Shown here one piece after another: positions 18,894 to 28,950 of a stretch of 64,000 nt of DNA. Below the pieces are notes generated by a model. It was not told where the DNA came from. It worked only from the letters and a program-made list of their open reading frames with translations, and ran no database searches. Each line of letters begins with the position of its first letter. Position 1 is the first letter of the stretch. This DNA is from Desulfonatronum sp. SC1 (GTDB taxonomy: Bacteria; Desulfobacterota; Desulfovibrionia; Desulfovibrionales; Desulfonatronaceae), in the NCBI RefSeq assembly GCF_003046795.1, contig NZ_PZKN01000011.1:1-64000 (forward strand), given 5' to 3'. The position numbers were made by a program, and so were the translations under genes.

Positions 18894-20018
18894 TCAGGTC
18901 AGCAAATGCAGTTCGTACTTTTTGGACACCAGGGCCTGAAATTCCGTCACGGTGGCGAAGCAGGCCTTGAGCCTCTTTCGCTCCGCCGCGGAAAGCCGAT
19001 CCGGCATGATGAAATTGTCCGGCTTGTCCCTATTTTCGATCATTTCGGCCTGATTTCCGGTGCGCAGAACGTGAAAAAAAGCATAGGCCTCCCGCATCCT
19101 CGCCCCAAATCCGGCGGATAATGCCCCCGCCTCCAGCAGGCCCGCGATTCGTTCCTCGGTGGAGGTGGACAAAACGCCGTGCTCCGCGGCCAGGGTTCGG
19201 ATTCCCTGGGTCAGGGGGAAAATTCCGCCTTTTTTTACATCCAGCCCCCCTTTATGTGCCCCGCTCTTCTGAACGACAAAATTATTGAACAAGCCCAGGG
19301 GCGGGCTGAAACGCACGGCTTCGCGGGCCAGGTAGCGCAAGATCAGAGGACGTTCGACGATCCGCCGGAGTAGATGCCGCCGGAGCTTCCAGCCCGGTTC
19401 CGGGTCTCCGGCCACGGGACGCATATCCAGCAGCACGGATATCTTGAGAATGCCCTGCTCATCGATCTCATCGGTCATGTCGTCCACGGCCCGCTCCCAA
19501 TCGGCGGCGCTCAAACGCCACTGAGCGGCGTTGATCATCACCCCGTGCGGGCAGGGAGGAACACCCAGTTCCAGAAGCATCCGGACGAATCGATGGGCGA
19601 AGACCTCGAAAAAAATCGCCGCCTCGTCCCCCTCTTCATCGTCATAAACCAGGGCGTTGTCCTGGTCCGTGGCCAAATATTGCTCCTTGCGTCCCTCACT
19701 GCCCAAGGCCAGCAGGCAGAAGGCCGCTGGAGGCGGTCCGGTCCCGGCCAAAACCAGGTCATGCACCCGGACCAGAATCTTGTCGCGCAAGTCGGCGATC
19801 AGCCGCCCAAGGGCAAAGACTTCGTCTCCACCGTCAGAGAAACGGCCAAGACAGTGGACCGCGGAACGGGCCGCGAACTCCTGGACCGAGCCGAAGGCCC
19901 GGGCCAGGTCCGCAAGGCTCCCGGCCCGGGCGATTTCTCCGGACAGTCTGTCCGGATCATCGCTCCAGGCCGAGGGCCGTCGTCGTTTTTCGTCGTGGTC
20001 TGTAGGTTCGTGGGTCAT
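18894..20018 (-). CDS. DUF294 putative nucleotidyltransferase (GlnD-like), short form
   Basis: 374 aa. Its ATG overlaps the symporter stop (ATGA, 20015-20018). The middle holds the nucleotidyltransferase signature LGSEGRKEQ followed by TDQDNALVY. The C-terminal ~150 residues are the accompanying substrate-binding domain ending in a helical tail. It lacks the cNMP and CBS domains of the larger paralogue at 32977-34911. Position in the symporter operon suggests control of the transporter or of carbon metabolism, possibly by nucleotidylation; this is inference. Confidence 0.82.
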   Translation of the reverse strand: MTHEPTDHDEKRRRPSAWSDDPDRLSGEIARAGSLADLARAFGSVQEFAARSAVHCLGRFSDGGDEVFALGRLIADLRDKILVRVHDLVLAGTGPPPAAFCLLALGSEGRKEQYLATDQDNALVYDDEEGDEAAIFFEVFAHRFVRMLLELGVPPCPHGVMINAAQWRLSAADWERAVDDMTDEIDEQGILKISVLLDMRPVAGDPEPGWKLRRHLLRRIVERPLILRYLAREAVRFSPPLGLFNNFVVQKSGAHKGGLDVKKGGIFPLTQGIRTLAAEHGVLSTSTEERIAGLLEAGALSAGFGARMREAYAFFHVLRTGNQAEMIENRDKPDNFIMPDRLSAAERKRLKACFATVTEFQALVSKKYELHLLT

Positions 20019-21562
20019 TCAGCTCCGACGCCCAGATAGTTCCTGATCTTCTGTTCCTCGTACCTGCGCGACGCTTCCGGGTCGGGCCTGAGCTTGGAGC
20101 CCAGATATCCGGCCGCGAATGCCGCGGTCATGGAGATGATGGCCGGGTTGCGCAAAGGGAAGATTGCCATGGGATTATCAAGAATGTCCACCCAGACCGT
20201 GGGGCTGATGATGATCAGACCAACGGCCAGCGTGGTGCCCGTGCCAATGCTCAAGGCCGCGCCAAAGGTGGAGAAGTTCCGCCAGAGGATGGACAGCAGC
20301 AAGGCCGGAAAATTGGCGCTGGCCGCGATGGCAAAGGCCAAGCCGACCATGAAGGCCACGTTCTGGCCCTTGAAGGCCAGGCCCAGGGCAATGGCCACCA
20401 CGCCCAGGCCCAAAGTAGCGATCCTGGCCACCTTGACCTCCTCTTCCTCGGAGGATTTCCCGGAACGGATGACGCTGACGTACAGATCGTGGGACAGCGT
20501 GCTGGCCCCGGACAGGGTCAGTCCCGCCACCACGGCCAGAATAGTGGCGAAAGCCACTGCGGCGATGAAGCCCAGGAAGACGGTCCCACCAGTGGCCTCG
20601 GCCAGCAGCAGCGCGGCCATGTTCCCGCCGGAATCCATGGCGGCGATGACGTCTTGGCCCACGATGACCATGGCCCCGAAGCCGATGGTGAAGGTCAGGA
20701 TGTAGAAGTAGCCGATCAACCCCGTGGCGTAGAACACGGATTTCCGGGCCTCCTTGGCGTCGGGCACGGTGTAGAAGCGCATCAGGATGTGCGGCAATCC
20801 CGCGGTACCAAACATCAGGGCAATGCCCAGGGACAGGGCGTCCCAGGGATTGGTCACCAGCCCGCCCGGAGACAGGACGCCGTCGCCGTAGGTCAGGGCC
20901 GCCTGCTTGAACAATTCACCGTAGCTGAACCCAAAATGGAGCAGGATCAGAAAAACCATCAGCGTGGCTCCGCCCAGCAGCAGGACCGCCTTGATGATCT
21001 GCACCCAGGTCGTGGCCAGCATGCCCCCGAACAACACGTACATGATCATGACCATGCCCACGATGACCACGGCCAGCTCGTAGGGCATCCCGAAAATCAT
21101 CATGATCAACGAGCCGGACCCGACCATTTGGGCGATGAGGTAGAAGCACACGGTCATCAGGGATCCGATGGACGCGGCGATGCGGATCGGCTTTTGGGAC
21201 AGCCGATAGGCCACCACGTCCACGAAGGTGTACTTCCCGAGGTTACGCAGCGGTTCGGCGATGAGAAACATGATGATCGGCCAGCCCACCAGAAACCCGA
21301 TGGAATAAATCAGGCCGTCGTATCCCCGCAGGGAGACCAGACCGGCAATGCCCAGAAACGAGGCCGCGCTCATGTAGTCCCCGGCCAGGGCCAAACCGTT
21401 CTGCCAGCCGGTCACGCTTCTGCCCGCGGCGTAAAACTGGGACGCGGAGCGGCTTTTCTTGGCCGCGTAATAAGTAATGACCAGGGTGGCGCAAATGAAG
21501 AACAGGAAAAAGACGATGGACGTAACGTTCGGCTGGCCGATGGAGGTGGCGATCTGGTCCAT
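20015..21562 (-). CDS. Sodium:solute symporter, cation/acetate (ActP) type
   Basis: 515 aa with about 13 membrane helices of the LeuT/SSS fold. The segment [19 protein letters not shown] in helix 2-3 is typical of the acetate/pyruvate permease branch. It is preceded by a DUF485 gene (one base between stop and start), as in yjcH-actP, and followed by a DUF294 gene with a 4-base overlap. Substrate is likely a short-chain monocarboxylate. Confidence 0.88.
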   Translation of the reverse strand: MDQIATSIGQPNVTSIVFFLFFICATLVITYYAAKKSRSASQFYAAGRSVTGWQNGLALAGDYMSAASFLGIAGLVSLRGYDGLIYSIGFLVGWPIIMFLIAEPLRNLGKYTFVDVVAYRLSQKPIRIAASIGSLMTVCFYLIAQMVGSGSLIMMIFGMPYELAVVIVGMVMIMYVLFGGMLATTWVQIIKAVLLLGGATLMVFLILLHFGFSYGELFKQAALTYGDGVLSPGGLVTNPWDALSLGIALMFGTAGLPHILMRFYTVPDAKEARKSVFYATGLIGYFYILTFTIGFGAMVIVGQDVIAAMDSGGNMAALLLAEATGGTVFLGFIAAVAFATILAVVAGLTLSGASTLSHDLYVSVIRSGKSSEEEEVKVARIATLGLGVVAIALGLAFKGQNVAFMVGLAFAIAASANFPALLLSILWRNFSTFGAALSIGTGTTLAVGLIIISPTVWVDILDNPMAIFPLRNPAIISMTAAFAAGYLGSKLRPDPEASRRYEEQKIRNYLGVGAE

Positions 21563-21563
21563 T

Positions 21564-21872
21564 TTAGTCCCTCCTCATGCTTTTCAGCACGTCCTTGACG
21601 GACTTGTCGTAGGAAGAATTGGCCCAGAACACGTAAATTCCGGTCAGAACCCAGGCCAGGACAATAAGCAGCATCCCCACCGGAATGCCGATGGTCAGAT
21701 GCTCTCCGATCTTATACGCCAAAATGTCCTTGGCAAAGGCCAAAACAAGAATGAATCCATAATACGCAACCAGCATGATCGCGGCCAGGGTGAGGGAAAC
21801 CTTCCATTTGCTGGCGACCAGACGCTGAAACTTCTCGGCATCCAGCGAGCCTTTGGGACGATCGGTGGACAT
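21564..21872 (-). CDS. DUF485 small membrane protein (YjcH-like)
   Basis: 102 aa from ATG 21872, seven bases after AAGGAG. Two membrane helices (~25-50 and 60-85) and a conserved [12 protein letters not shown] lead. DUF485 proteins accompany ActP-type symporters and are thought to be accessory subunits. First gene of the three-gene module. Confidence 0.88.
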   Translation of the reverse strand: MSTDRPKGSLDAEKFQRLVASKWKVSLTLAAIMLVAYYGFILVLAFAKDILAYKIGEHLTIGIPVGMLLIVLAWVLTGIYVFWANSSYDKSVKDVLKSMRRD

Positions 21873-22217
21873 GTGCATCTCCTTTATGATTAAAAAAACG
21901 AACAAGACAGGTCATGGCTAAAACCCGCGAACCATGAACCCCCTTGTTCTTTTTTGCACATGCTCTTCGCCGAACGGCGCGATTGGGAAGGTCAGGGAAC
22001 GGACGAGCAGATATCCACCTACGCATCCTCATCCGGCGGAAATACGTTTGGCACTTGAGCGTCGATGCGACGGATGAACACCCCGCGCTCGCCTTCCCGC
22101 CCGCCGCGCCTTGCCTGCCGACAAGCGCACCAACGCGCCTTGTGTTGTCGAAATACAGAAATACAAAGTCTGACCCCGATCCGCTAGCTCGCTGAAGGCG
22201 ATGGAGCCTCCCCCCTA
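21873..22217. other. Gene-free divergent region before the biotin operon
   Basis: It separates the minus-strand symporter module from the plus-strand biotin operon and must hold both promoters. I see no convincing gene or hairpin here. Composition changes along it, from the style of the left neighbours to that of the bio genes. Confidence 0.5.
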
Positions 22218-22248
22218 TTGTCAACCATCCAGAGACCAAGGTTTACAA
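22218..22248 (+). promoter_or_regulatory. BirA operator
   Basis: TTGTCAACC, 13 bases, then GGTTTACAA: an inverted repeat matching the known biotin operator half-sites (TTGTAAACC / GGTTTACAA), with one changed base on the left. The E. coli operator has a 16-base spacer, so the spacing is shorter. It lies 31 bases before the birA start, so the repressor can control its own operon in response to biotin. Confidence 0.85.
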
Positions 22249-22278
22249 TAGAGCAATGCCTATGGCATAAACGATCGC

Positions 22279-23265
22279 ATGAATGCCACCACGATCCGAA
22301 TATATGAGCTGTTGGCGGAAACGCCGCACTGGCAGTCCGGCGAGCAACTCGGTCACGCCCTGGGCATCTCGCGCGGTGCCGTCGCCAAACACGTCGGGCA
22401 ATTGCGCGAGCGCGGCTGCGTGATCGAGGCCGTCTCGCGTCGCGGTTACCGCTTCGTCTCGGCGCCGGACGCGCCTGAGGCGTTCGCCGTCGTGCCGTTG
22501 TTGACGACTCGCGTCCTGGGACGGCATCTGATCTATCTTGACGAGACCGACTGGACCAACCGCGAAGCCGCCCGCCTGGCACAGGCCGGCGCCGCCGAGG
22601 GCACGGTCGTGGTCGCCGCGGCCCAGACCGCCGGACGCGGGCGCTTCCAACGTCACTGGCATTCGCAGCCGGGGCTCAACCTCACCTTCAGCCTGCTTCT
22701 GCGCCCCTCGCTTGAGCCCGCCCGCATCCCGCAGCTCCCCATCCTGGCCGCCGCCGCGCTGCTGCCCGCGCTCGACCGCGTCTTCGGCGATACCCCATCC
22801 AAGCTCGCCATCAAATGGCCCAACGACATACTCGCCGACGGACGCAAGCTCTGCGGCATCCTCTGCGAATGCGAGACCGAAGCCGATCTCGTGCATCACA
22901 TCATTCTCGGCATCGGCATCAACGTCAACAGCAGGCGCTTCCCGGTGGACCTTCGCGAAACGGCCACTTCCCTCGCGCTGGAAACCGGCAGGAGCACCGC
23001 ACTGGCCCCTCTGCTGGCGGACATCCTCAACAGCTTTGAACCTCTCTATCTGCAATGGTGCGGCATCAGCGACTTAGCCCCGTTCCTGCCGCTGCTCATG
23101 TCGCGCAGCCATCTGCGCGGGCGCGACCTCGCCATCAGCGGTGCCGCCGGCACGCTGCATGGCCGCTTCAGCCGCATCCTGCCTGACGGACGCCTGGAAA
23201 TCGAAGCGCCCGAAGGCCTGACCACCGTCCACTCGGGCGACGTCACACTGAAAGGAACACCATGA
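22279..23265 (+). CDS. birA: Bifunctional biotin operon repressor / biotin protein ligase
   Basis: 328 aa. An N-terminal winged helix (residues 1-60, LGISRGAVAKHVGQLRERG) makes it a group II BirA able to bind the operator upstream. The ligase domain has the biotinyl-AMP loop with GRGRFQRHW, the KWPNDI motif and an SH3-like C-terminal domain. It attaches biotin to carboxylase carrier domains and represses transcription when loaded. The stop overlaps the bioB start (ATGA). Confidence 0.95.
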   Translation: MNATTIRIYELLAETPHWQSGEQLGHALGISRGAVAKHVGQLRERGCVIEAVSRRGYRFVSAPDAPEAFAVVPLLTTRVLGRHLIYLDETDWTNREAARLAQAGAAEGTVVVAAAQTAGRGRFQRHWHSQPGLNLTFSLLLRPSLEPARIPQLPILAAAALLPALDRVFGDTPSKLAIKWPNDILADGRKLCGILCECETEADLVHHIILGIGINVNSRRFPVDLRETATSLALETGRSTALAPLLADILNSFEPLYLQWCGISDLAPFLPLLMSRSHLRGRDLAISGAAGTLHGRFSRILPDGRLEIEAPEGLTTVHSGDVTLKGTP

Positions 23266-24266
23266 ACGAACCCATTCTAAAACAAGCCGCCGACATCTCC
23301 CTAGGGGGGGACACGCTGCCGCGCGAACTCGCCGACGCCCTGGCCCGGCTCGACGGCGAGGCGGTGCTCGACCTCGTCGCCCTCGCCAATCGCGTGCGTA
23401 ACCGTTTCGCGCCGCCCTTCCAAGCCTGCTCGATCATCAACGCGAAATCCGGCGCCTGCTCCGAGCAGTGCCGGTTCTGCGCCCAGGCGGGCACGCACGC
23501 CACGCACGCCGAGACCTATCCGCTGCTCTCGGCGCAAACCATCGCCGACGCCGCGCATTCCGCCTACGAAAGCGGCGTACGCAGTTTCTGCATCGTCACC
23601 AGTGGCTACGGCATGCCCAGGGTCGATAGCGACTTCGAGCAGGTGCTCAAGGCCATCGACACCATCCGCGCACGTTGCCCCGGCATGGGCGTCAGTGCCT
23701 CCTTGGGCATGCTCGGCGAGGAAACCGCCCGACTGCTCGTTGAACGCGGCATCGAGCACTACAACATCAACTTGCAGACCGCGCCCGAACGCTACGCCGA
23801 ACTTATCACCCGCACCCACAGCGTTCAGGAGCGCATCGACACCATCAAACTGTTCAAGCCCGGCGGCGTAATGATCTGCTCCGGCGGCATCCTCGGCACC
23901 GGCGAGACCATGAACGACCGCCTCTCGCTGGCCTTCACGCTCGGCGAACTGGCCGTGGACATCATCCCGCTCAACATCCTCGTTCCGATCCAGGGCACGC
24001 CGCTTGAAAACCAGCCCCCGCTGCCCGCTATCGAAGTAGTCAGAACCGTCGCGCTCTTCCGCCTGATCAATCCGCGCGCCGTCATTAAGCTGGCCGCCGG
24101 ACGCGAAAGCGTCATGAACGACTTTCAGGGGCTGCTGATGCTCGCCGGCGCCAGCGGCTTCATCACAGGTGGCTATCTTACCACCCGCGGACGCTCCGTT
24201 GAACGCGACATAGCTTTCCGCCGCGAACTCGACATCTTCGCCTCCGCCGCGGAGACCGTCCCATGA
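23262..24266 (+). CDS. bioB: Biotin synthase
   Basis: 334 aa radical SAM enzyme. The cluster motif CSEQCRFC (CxxxCxxC) lies near residues 66-73, and the usual downstream blocks are present (ASLGMLGEETARLLVERG, YNINLQTAPERY, GGILGTGE, RPxxxLxAGRE-like KLAAGRESV). Inserts sulfur into dethiobiotin. Both ends overlap neighbours by 4 bases (ATGA), so translation is coupled. Confidence 0.95.
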   Translation: MNEPILKQAADISLGGDTLPRELADALARLDGEAVLDLVALANRVRNRFAPPFQACSIINAKSGACSEQCRFCAQAGTHATHAETYPLLSAQTIADAAHSAYESGVRSFCIVTSGYGMPRVDSDFEQVLKAIDTIRARCPGMGVSASLGMLGEETARLLVERGIEHYNINLQTAPERYAELITRTHSVQERIDTIKLFKPGGVMICSGGILGTGETMNDRLSLAFTLGELAVDIIPLNILVPIQGTPLENQPPLPAIEVVRTVALFRLINPRAVIKLAAGRESVMNDFQGLLMLAGASGFITGGYLTTRGRSVERDIAFRRELDIFASAAETVP

Positions 24267-25546
24267 ACAACCTCGCCGACTTCGACCGCCGCCACATCTG
24301 GCACCCCTACACCTCCATGACCGCGCCACTGCCCGTCTACTACGCGGACAGCGCCGAAGGCGTGCGCATCCGCCTGGCCGACGGGCGCGAACTCATCGAC
24401 GGCATGGCCTCCTGGTGGGCGGCCATCCACGGCTACCGCCATCCCGCGCTCAACGCCGCCCTGACCGCGCAGGCGCGCCGCATGTCGCACGTCATGTTCG
24501 GAGGTCTGGCCCACCAACCTGCGGCGGACGTGGTCGAGCGCCTGCTCGCGCTCGTCCCCGAGGCGCTCGACTGCGTCTTCCTCAGCGATGCAGGCTCCGT
24601 GGCCGTCGAAGTCGCCATGAAAATGGCCATCCAATACGCGACCGGCACCGGACAACCCCACCGGCGGCGTTTTCTGACGCTGCGCGGCGGCTACCACGGC
24701 GACACGCTGCACGCCATGTCCGTCAGCGATCCGCACAACGGCATGCACACCCTCTTCAGCAGTGCGCTCCCCGCCCAGTTCTTCGCCGAACGCCCGCCCG
24801 CCGGATTCGACGCGCCGACGGACGAACACTACATCGGAAAACTTGCCGCGCTCCTGGACCGGCACGAGCGCGACATCGCCGCCGTCATCCTCGAACCCAT
24901 CGTGCAGGGCGCGGGCGGCATGCACTTCTACGCACCCGCCTACCTGCGCTTCCTGCGCGAGCAAACCGCTCGCCGAGGCATCCTGCTGATCCTCGACGAG
25001 ATCGCCACCGGCTTCGGCCGGACCGGCCGCATGTTCGCGCACGAACATGCCGGCATCGTGCCCGACATCCTCTGCGTCGGCAAAGCGCTCACGGGCGGCA
25101 TGATGACGCTCGGTGCCACACTGGCGACGCGTCCCGTCGCCGAAGGCATCAGCACTTCGGCGGACCTCCCCTTCATGCACGGCCCCACCTTCATGGGCAA
25201 CCCGCTCGCCTGCGCCGTCGCCGCCGCCAGTTTGGATCTGCTGTGCGCATCACCCTGGCAAACACGGGTCGAACGTATCGGCAAGGCATTCCGCGAAGGG
25301 CTCGAACCTTGCCGCTCCCTCCCGGACGTGGCTGACGTGCGCGTCCTTGGCGCCATCGGCGTCGTGGAAATGCGCGAGCCCGTCGATGTGGCCGCCTTCC
25401 AGCACGAGTTCGTCAAACGCGGTGTCTGGATACGCCCCTTCGGACGCCTCGTGTACATAATGCCGCCCTACTGCATCGAACCATCCGACCTCGCCACACT
25501 CACCCGGGCCATTCGCGAGGTCGTCGCCCTGAACCCAACCGCATGA
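24263..25546 (+). CDS. bioA: Adenosylmethionine-8-amino-7-oxononanoate aminotransferase
   Basis: 427 aa class III PLP aminotransferase. It begins with DRRHIWHPYTSM, a BioA hallmark, and has DGMASWW, the GYHGDT block and the internal-aldimine Lys in LCVGKALTGG. Converts KAPA to DAPA with SAM as amino donor. Overlaps bioB by 4 bases; 37 bases separate it from bioF. Confidence 0.95.
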   Translation: MNNLADFDRRHIWHPYTSMTAPLPVYYADSAEGVRIRLADGRELIDGMASWWAAIHGYRHPALNAALTAQARRMSHVMFGGLAHQPAADVVERLLALVPEALDCVFLSDAGSVAVEVAMKMAIQYATGTGQPHRRRFLTLRGGYHGDTLHAMSVSDPHNGMHTLFSSALPAQFFAERPPAGFDAPTDEHYIGKLAALLDRHERDIAAVILEPIVQGAGGMHFYAPAYLRFLREQTARRGILLILDEIATGFGRTGRMFAHEHAGIVPDILCVGKALTGGMMTLGATLATRPVAEGISTSADLPFMHGPTFMGNPLACAVAAASLDLLCASPWQTRVERIGKAFREGLEPCRSLPDVADVRVLGAIGVVEMREPVDVAAFQHEFVKRGVWIRPFGRLVYIMPPYCIEPSDLATLTRAIREVVALNPTA

Positions 25547-25583
25547 TGCAAACCCCGCGCACCCAAGCCATCCTCGAAAAACC

Positions 25584-26789
25584 ATGAACGTATCCGCGCA
25601 TCACGACTGGCAAAAGCGCCTCGACGACCTCGAAGCCCGCGGTCGCCTACGCGGCCTCGCCGACCTTGAACCGCTCCCCGGGCATCGTGTGCGCACCGCC
25701 GACGGCGCACTCCTCCTGAATCTCGCATCCAACGACTACCTCGGCCTGGGATGCGACCTCAGCGTGCAGGAAGCCTTCCTCGCGAAAATGGCCGCGGAGC
25801 CCGTCGGCACAACCGGCGGCTTCACCGCCTCGGCCTCGCGTCTCATGAGCGGAAACCACCCCGCCTGCACCGCGCTCGAAAACCTCATCGCGCAAGCCTA
25901 CGGCAACGGCCGTTGCGCCCTCGTCTTCAATAGCGGCTACCACGCCAACCTCGGCATCCTCCCCTCGCTCGCGCAACGCGGGGACGTCATCCTCGCCGAC
26001 CGTCTCGCCCACGCCAGCCTCATCGACGGCATCCGCCTCAGCCGCGCCGCCTGGCAACGTTATCGCCACGGCGACACCGCACACCTGCGCGCCCTGCTGG
26101 CCGCGCATCCGCCCGCGCCCGGTCGCCGCACCTTTATCGTCACCGAATCCATTTTCAGCATGGACGGCGACTGCGCCCCCCTGCACGAACTCGTCGTCAT
26201 CAAGCGCGAGCACGATGCCATCCTGATCGTGGACGAAGCGCACGCCGTCGGCGTACGCGGCGCGCACGGGCTTGGCCTCGCCGAGGAAGCGGGTCTCCTG
26301 GCCGATGTGGACATCCTTGTAGGCACTTTCGGCAAAGCGCTCGCCTCCGTCGGTGCCTTCGCCGTTGTCGAACCCCTTGTCCGCGACCTGCTCGTCAACA
26401 CCATGCGTTCGCTAATTTACACCACCGCCTTGCCGCCCATCACCCTCGAATGGACGCGGCATGTTTTCGCGTACGCGCTCAAAGCGAACGACCGCCGCCG
26501 CCAGCTGGCCGCAAACGCCGACCTCTTCCGCCGCGAACTCGCCCGCATCACCGGCAAACCCGCGAACGGCTCGCACATCGTTCCGCTTGTCGCGGGCGCC
26601 GATCAAGCCGCCGTGACGCTCGCCGCCCGCCTGCGCGGCGAAGGCTACCTCGTGCCCCCCGTCCGGCCTCCCTCAGTGCCGCCGGGCACCGCCCGCCTGC
26701 GCTTCTCGATCTGCGCCGGCATGAACCCGGACGATCTCGCCTCGCTCGTCCGTCTCGCCGGAATCATCCAACGGGAGAATGCGCCATGA
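25584..26789 (+). CDS. bioF: 8-Amino-7-oxononanoate synthase
   Basis: 401 aa alpha-oxoamine synthase. It contains LASNDYLGLG, SRLMSGNHPACTALE, DEAHAVGVRG and the PLP-binding Lys in GTFGKALASVGAF. Condenses pimeloyl-ACP with alanine to give KAPA. The stop overlaps the next gene's ATG (ATGA at 26786-26789). Confidence 0.95.
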   Translation: MNVSAHHDWQKRLDDLEARGRLRGLADLEPLPGHRVRTADGALLLNLASNDYLGLGCDLSVQEAFLAKMAAEPVGTTGGFTASASRLMSGNHPACTALENLIAQAYGNGRCALVFNSGYHANLGILPSLAQRGDVILADRLAHASLIDGIRLSRAAWQRYRHGDTAHLRALLAAHPPAPGRRTFIVTESIFSMDGDCAPLHELVVIKREHDAILIVDEAHAVGVRGAHGLGLAEEAGLLADVDILVGTFGKALASVGAFAVVEPLVRDLLVNTMRSLIYTTALPPITLEWTRHVFAYALKANDRRRQLAANADLFRRELARITGKPANGSHIVPLVAGADQAAVTLAARLRGEGYLVPPVRPPSVPPGTARLRFSICAGMNPDDLASLVRLAGIIQRENAP

Positions 26790-28258
26790 ACGCCACTTGG
26801 CTGAACCGAGCCAGCAACGCAAGACTGCTGCTCTTCTTCAGCGGCTGGGGCATGGACGCATCCGCCGTCCGCCATCTCGACCCCGGCCACCGCGACGTGC
26901 TCGTCCTCTACGACTACCGCGAACCCGACGCCATACCGCATGCTGACGCCATCGCGGCCTACCGGATCATCGATCTAGTCGCCTGGTCTCTCGGTTGCGC
27001 GGCCGCCAACCGCGCCGCCGGACGCCACCGCTGGTGCCTTGCCACCGCTCTCGCCATTGCCGGCACCCTCACACCCGAGGACGACCAAACCGGCATCCCC
27101 GCCCACTGGATCGACGCCACCACCGCCAACCTTCACAAAGGCGGCTGGGAGAAATTCCTCGCCCGCATGCGCGCCCCGGATGAATCCCGCCCCGCCATGG
27201 CGTACACACCCTCGCCGTGCCGCGACATCAACGCGCGTGCCGCCGAACTCGAAACGCTTCGGCACCTTCCCCCGCCCGAAGCCGCCATCTTCACGGCGGC
27301 GTTCATCGCCACGCGCGACCGCATCATCCGGCCCGACGCCCAACGCCGCTGCTGGGCGCACTACGGCGTACCAACCCACGACATCGCCGCGCCGCACAAT
27401 CCCTTCAGCCGCTGGCGCACCTGGGAGGAACTGGTGCGGGAGACCACTCCTTCCGCGGTCGCGCCGAACAAACAACGCATCGCCCGGTGCTTCGCGCGCA
27501 GCGGCGACACCTATCCCGCCGCCGCCGTGCAGCAGAGCGCCATGGCCGATACTCTTCTCGACGCCCTGCGGACCGCCTGCCCAGTGGGGCGCTACCGCCA
27601 GGTGCTCGAACTCGGCTGCGGCACCGGTACGCTCACGCACCGACTCCTCAACCGCCACCGCCTGCAAACGCTCCACCTCAACGACATCACCGCGCAATGC
27701 GAACGTACCGCTCAACAAGCCCGCCGCATCGCCCCCGCCTGCGACATCCGTTCCTGTCCGGGCGACATGGAATATATCCCTCTGCCCGGCGGCAACGACC
27801 TCGTCATCTCCAACGCCGTCCTTCACTGGGCGGCCGACCCACCCGCCCTCCTGCAGCGCCTCGGTGCAACCCTGCGCCCCGGCGGCATCCTGGCAACCGC
27901 CACCTACGGCCCGCGCAACTACCGCGAAATCGCCCGCCTCACCGGCCTCACGCTATGTTACTGGACGCTCGACGACTGGCGCAAAGCCCTCGCGGTACGC
28001 TACGAAATTCTGGACGCCGCCGAGAGCATCCGCACCTTCCACTTCCCCAGGGGCCTCGACGTGCTACGCCACATGCGGCGCACCGGCGTCAACGCCCTCG
28101 GCGACGCCGCCTGGACGGCGGGTCGGACCGCCCGCCTTTGCCGCGATTACGACCGCGCCTACAATACCGCCAACGGCGTCCCCCTCACCTACCACCCTCT
28201 CATCATCATCGCCCGCAAGCACCCCGCCCCGCATGACAAAACAAGGACCGGCACATGA
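26786..28258 (+). CDS. bioGC: Fused pimeloyl-ACP methyl ester esterase (BioG) and malonyl-ACP O-methyltransferase (BioC)
   Basis: 490 aa in one continuous frame. Residues ~1-220 match BioG (DUF452): LLFFSGWGMD start, nucleophile Ser68 in VAWSLGC, and APHNPF near residue 202 carrying the likely catalytic His. Residues ~228-480 match BioC: NKQRIARCFARSGDTYP lead and the SAM motif LELGCGTGTLTH at 274-285. BioC methylates malonyl-ACP to start pimelate synthesis on the fatty-acid enzymes; BioG removes the methyl group at the end, so the fusion joins the first and last steps. Both ends overlap neighbours (ATGA). This explains why no separate bioC, bioG or bioH is seen. Confidence 0.9.
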   Translation: MNATWLNRASNARLLLFFSGWGMDASAVRHLDPGHRDVLVLYDYREPDAIPHADAIAAYRIIDLVAWSLGCAAANRAAGRHRWCLATALAIAGTLTPEDDQTGIPAHWIDATTANLHKGGWEKFLARMRAPDESRPAMAYTPSPCRDINARAAELETLRHLPPPEAAIFTAAFIATRDRIIRPDAQRRCWAHYGVPTHDIAAPHNPFSRWRTWEELVRETTPSAVAPNKQRIARCFARSGDTYPAAAVQQSAMADTLLDALRTACPVGRYRQVLELGCGTGTLTHRLLNRHRLQTLHLNDITAQCERTAQQARRIAPACDIRSCPGDMEYIPLPGGNDLVISNAVLHWAADPPALLQRLGATLRPGGILATATYGPRNYREIARLTGLTLCYWTLDDWRKALAVRYEILDAAESIRTFHFPRGLDVLRHMRRTGVNALGDAAWTAGRTARLCRDYDRAYNTANGVPLTYHPLIIIARKHPAPHDKTRTGT

Positions 28259-28950
28259 TTATCTTCGTTGCAGGCATCGACACCGACGTCGGCAAAACGG
28301 TCGCGACCGGACGGCTGGCGGCTGTCTACGCGGCCGCGGGGCGGCGCGTCATCACGCAGAAACTTGTGCAGACCGGTTGCGAAGGCATTGCCGAGGACAT
28401 CCTTGAACATCGCCGCGCCATGCAATACGATCTGCTGCCGGAAGATCTTGCCGGCTCGACCTGCCCCTATGTCTTCAAGTTTCCGGCGTCCCCGCATCTT
28501 GCCGCGGCTCTGGAAGGCCGCCGGATCGACACCGCCAAACTGACCGGGGCAACCAACACGTTGGCTAGGCACTACGAGATCGTGCTCGTCGAGGGCGCGG
28601 GCGGCCTTTGCGTACCGCTCGACGGGCAAACGACCCTTTTGGATTTGTTGGCCCGGCAGCACTGGCCCACCGTGCTGGTCACGACACCGCGGCTCGGTTC
28701 CATCAACCACACCCTGCTCTCGCTCGCCGCGTTGCGTGAGCGGCGCATCCCCGTCGCGGGTATAGTCTACAACCTCCATCACCCCTCCCCGCCGGAGATC
28801 GTGGACGATACCCTCCACATCATCCGCGACGCCCTACGCACTATCAACCACCGCGCACCCGTGCTCCACATGCCGACAGCCGCGAGCGGAACCACCGACG
28901 AGCGCTTCGTCAGTGGGGCAGAGGCATTGCTCGCAGCCTGCCAGCCGTAA
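28255..28950 (+). CDS. bioD: Dethiobiotin synthetase
   Basis: 231 aa. P-loop GIDTDVGKTVATG at residues ~6-18, VEGAGGLCVPL, and the C-terminal nucleotide-binding end of the family. Closes the ureido ring of dethiobiotin with CO2 and ATP. Last gene of the biotin operon; no clear hairpin terminator follows. Confidence 0.94.
   Translation: MIIFVAGIDTDVGKTVATGRLAAVYAAAGRRVITQKLVQTGCEGIAEDILEHRRAMQYDLLPEDLAGSTCPYVFKFPASPHLAAALEGRRIDTAKLTGATNTLARHYEIVLVEGAGGLCVPLDGQTTLLDLLARQHWPTVLVTTPRLGSINHTLLSLAALRERRIPVAGIVYNLHHPSPPEIVDDTLHIIRDALRTINHRAPVLHMPTAASGTTDERFVSGAEALLAACQP

Noticed and set aside
27039-28406. Long alternate-frame open readings inside the bioGC and bioD genes
   Set aside because: Pro/Arg/Ser-rich shadows caused by high GC; the bio frames explain the DNA.
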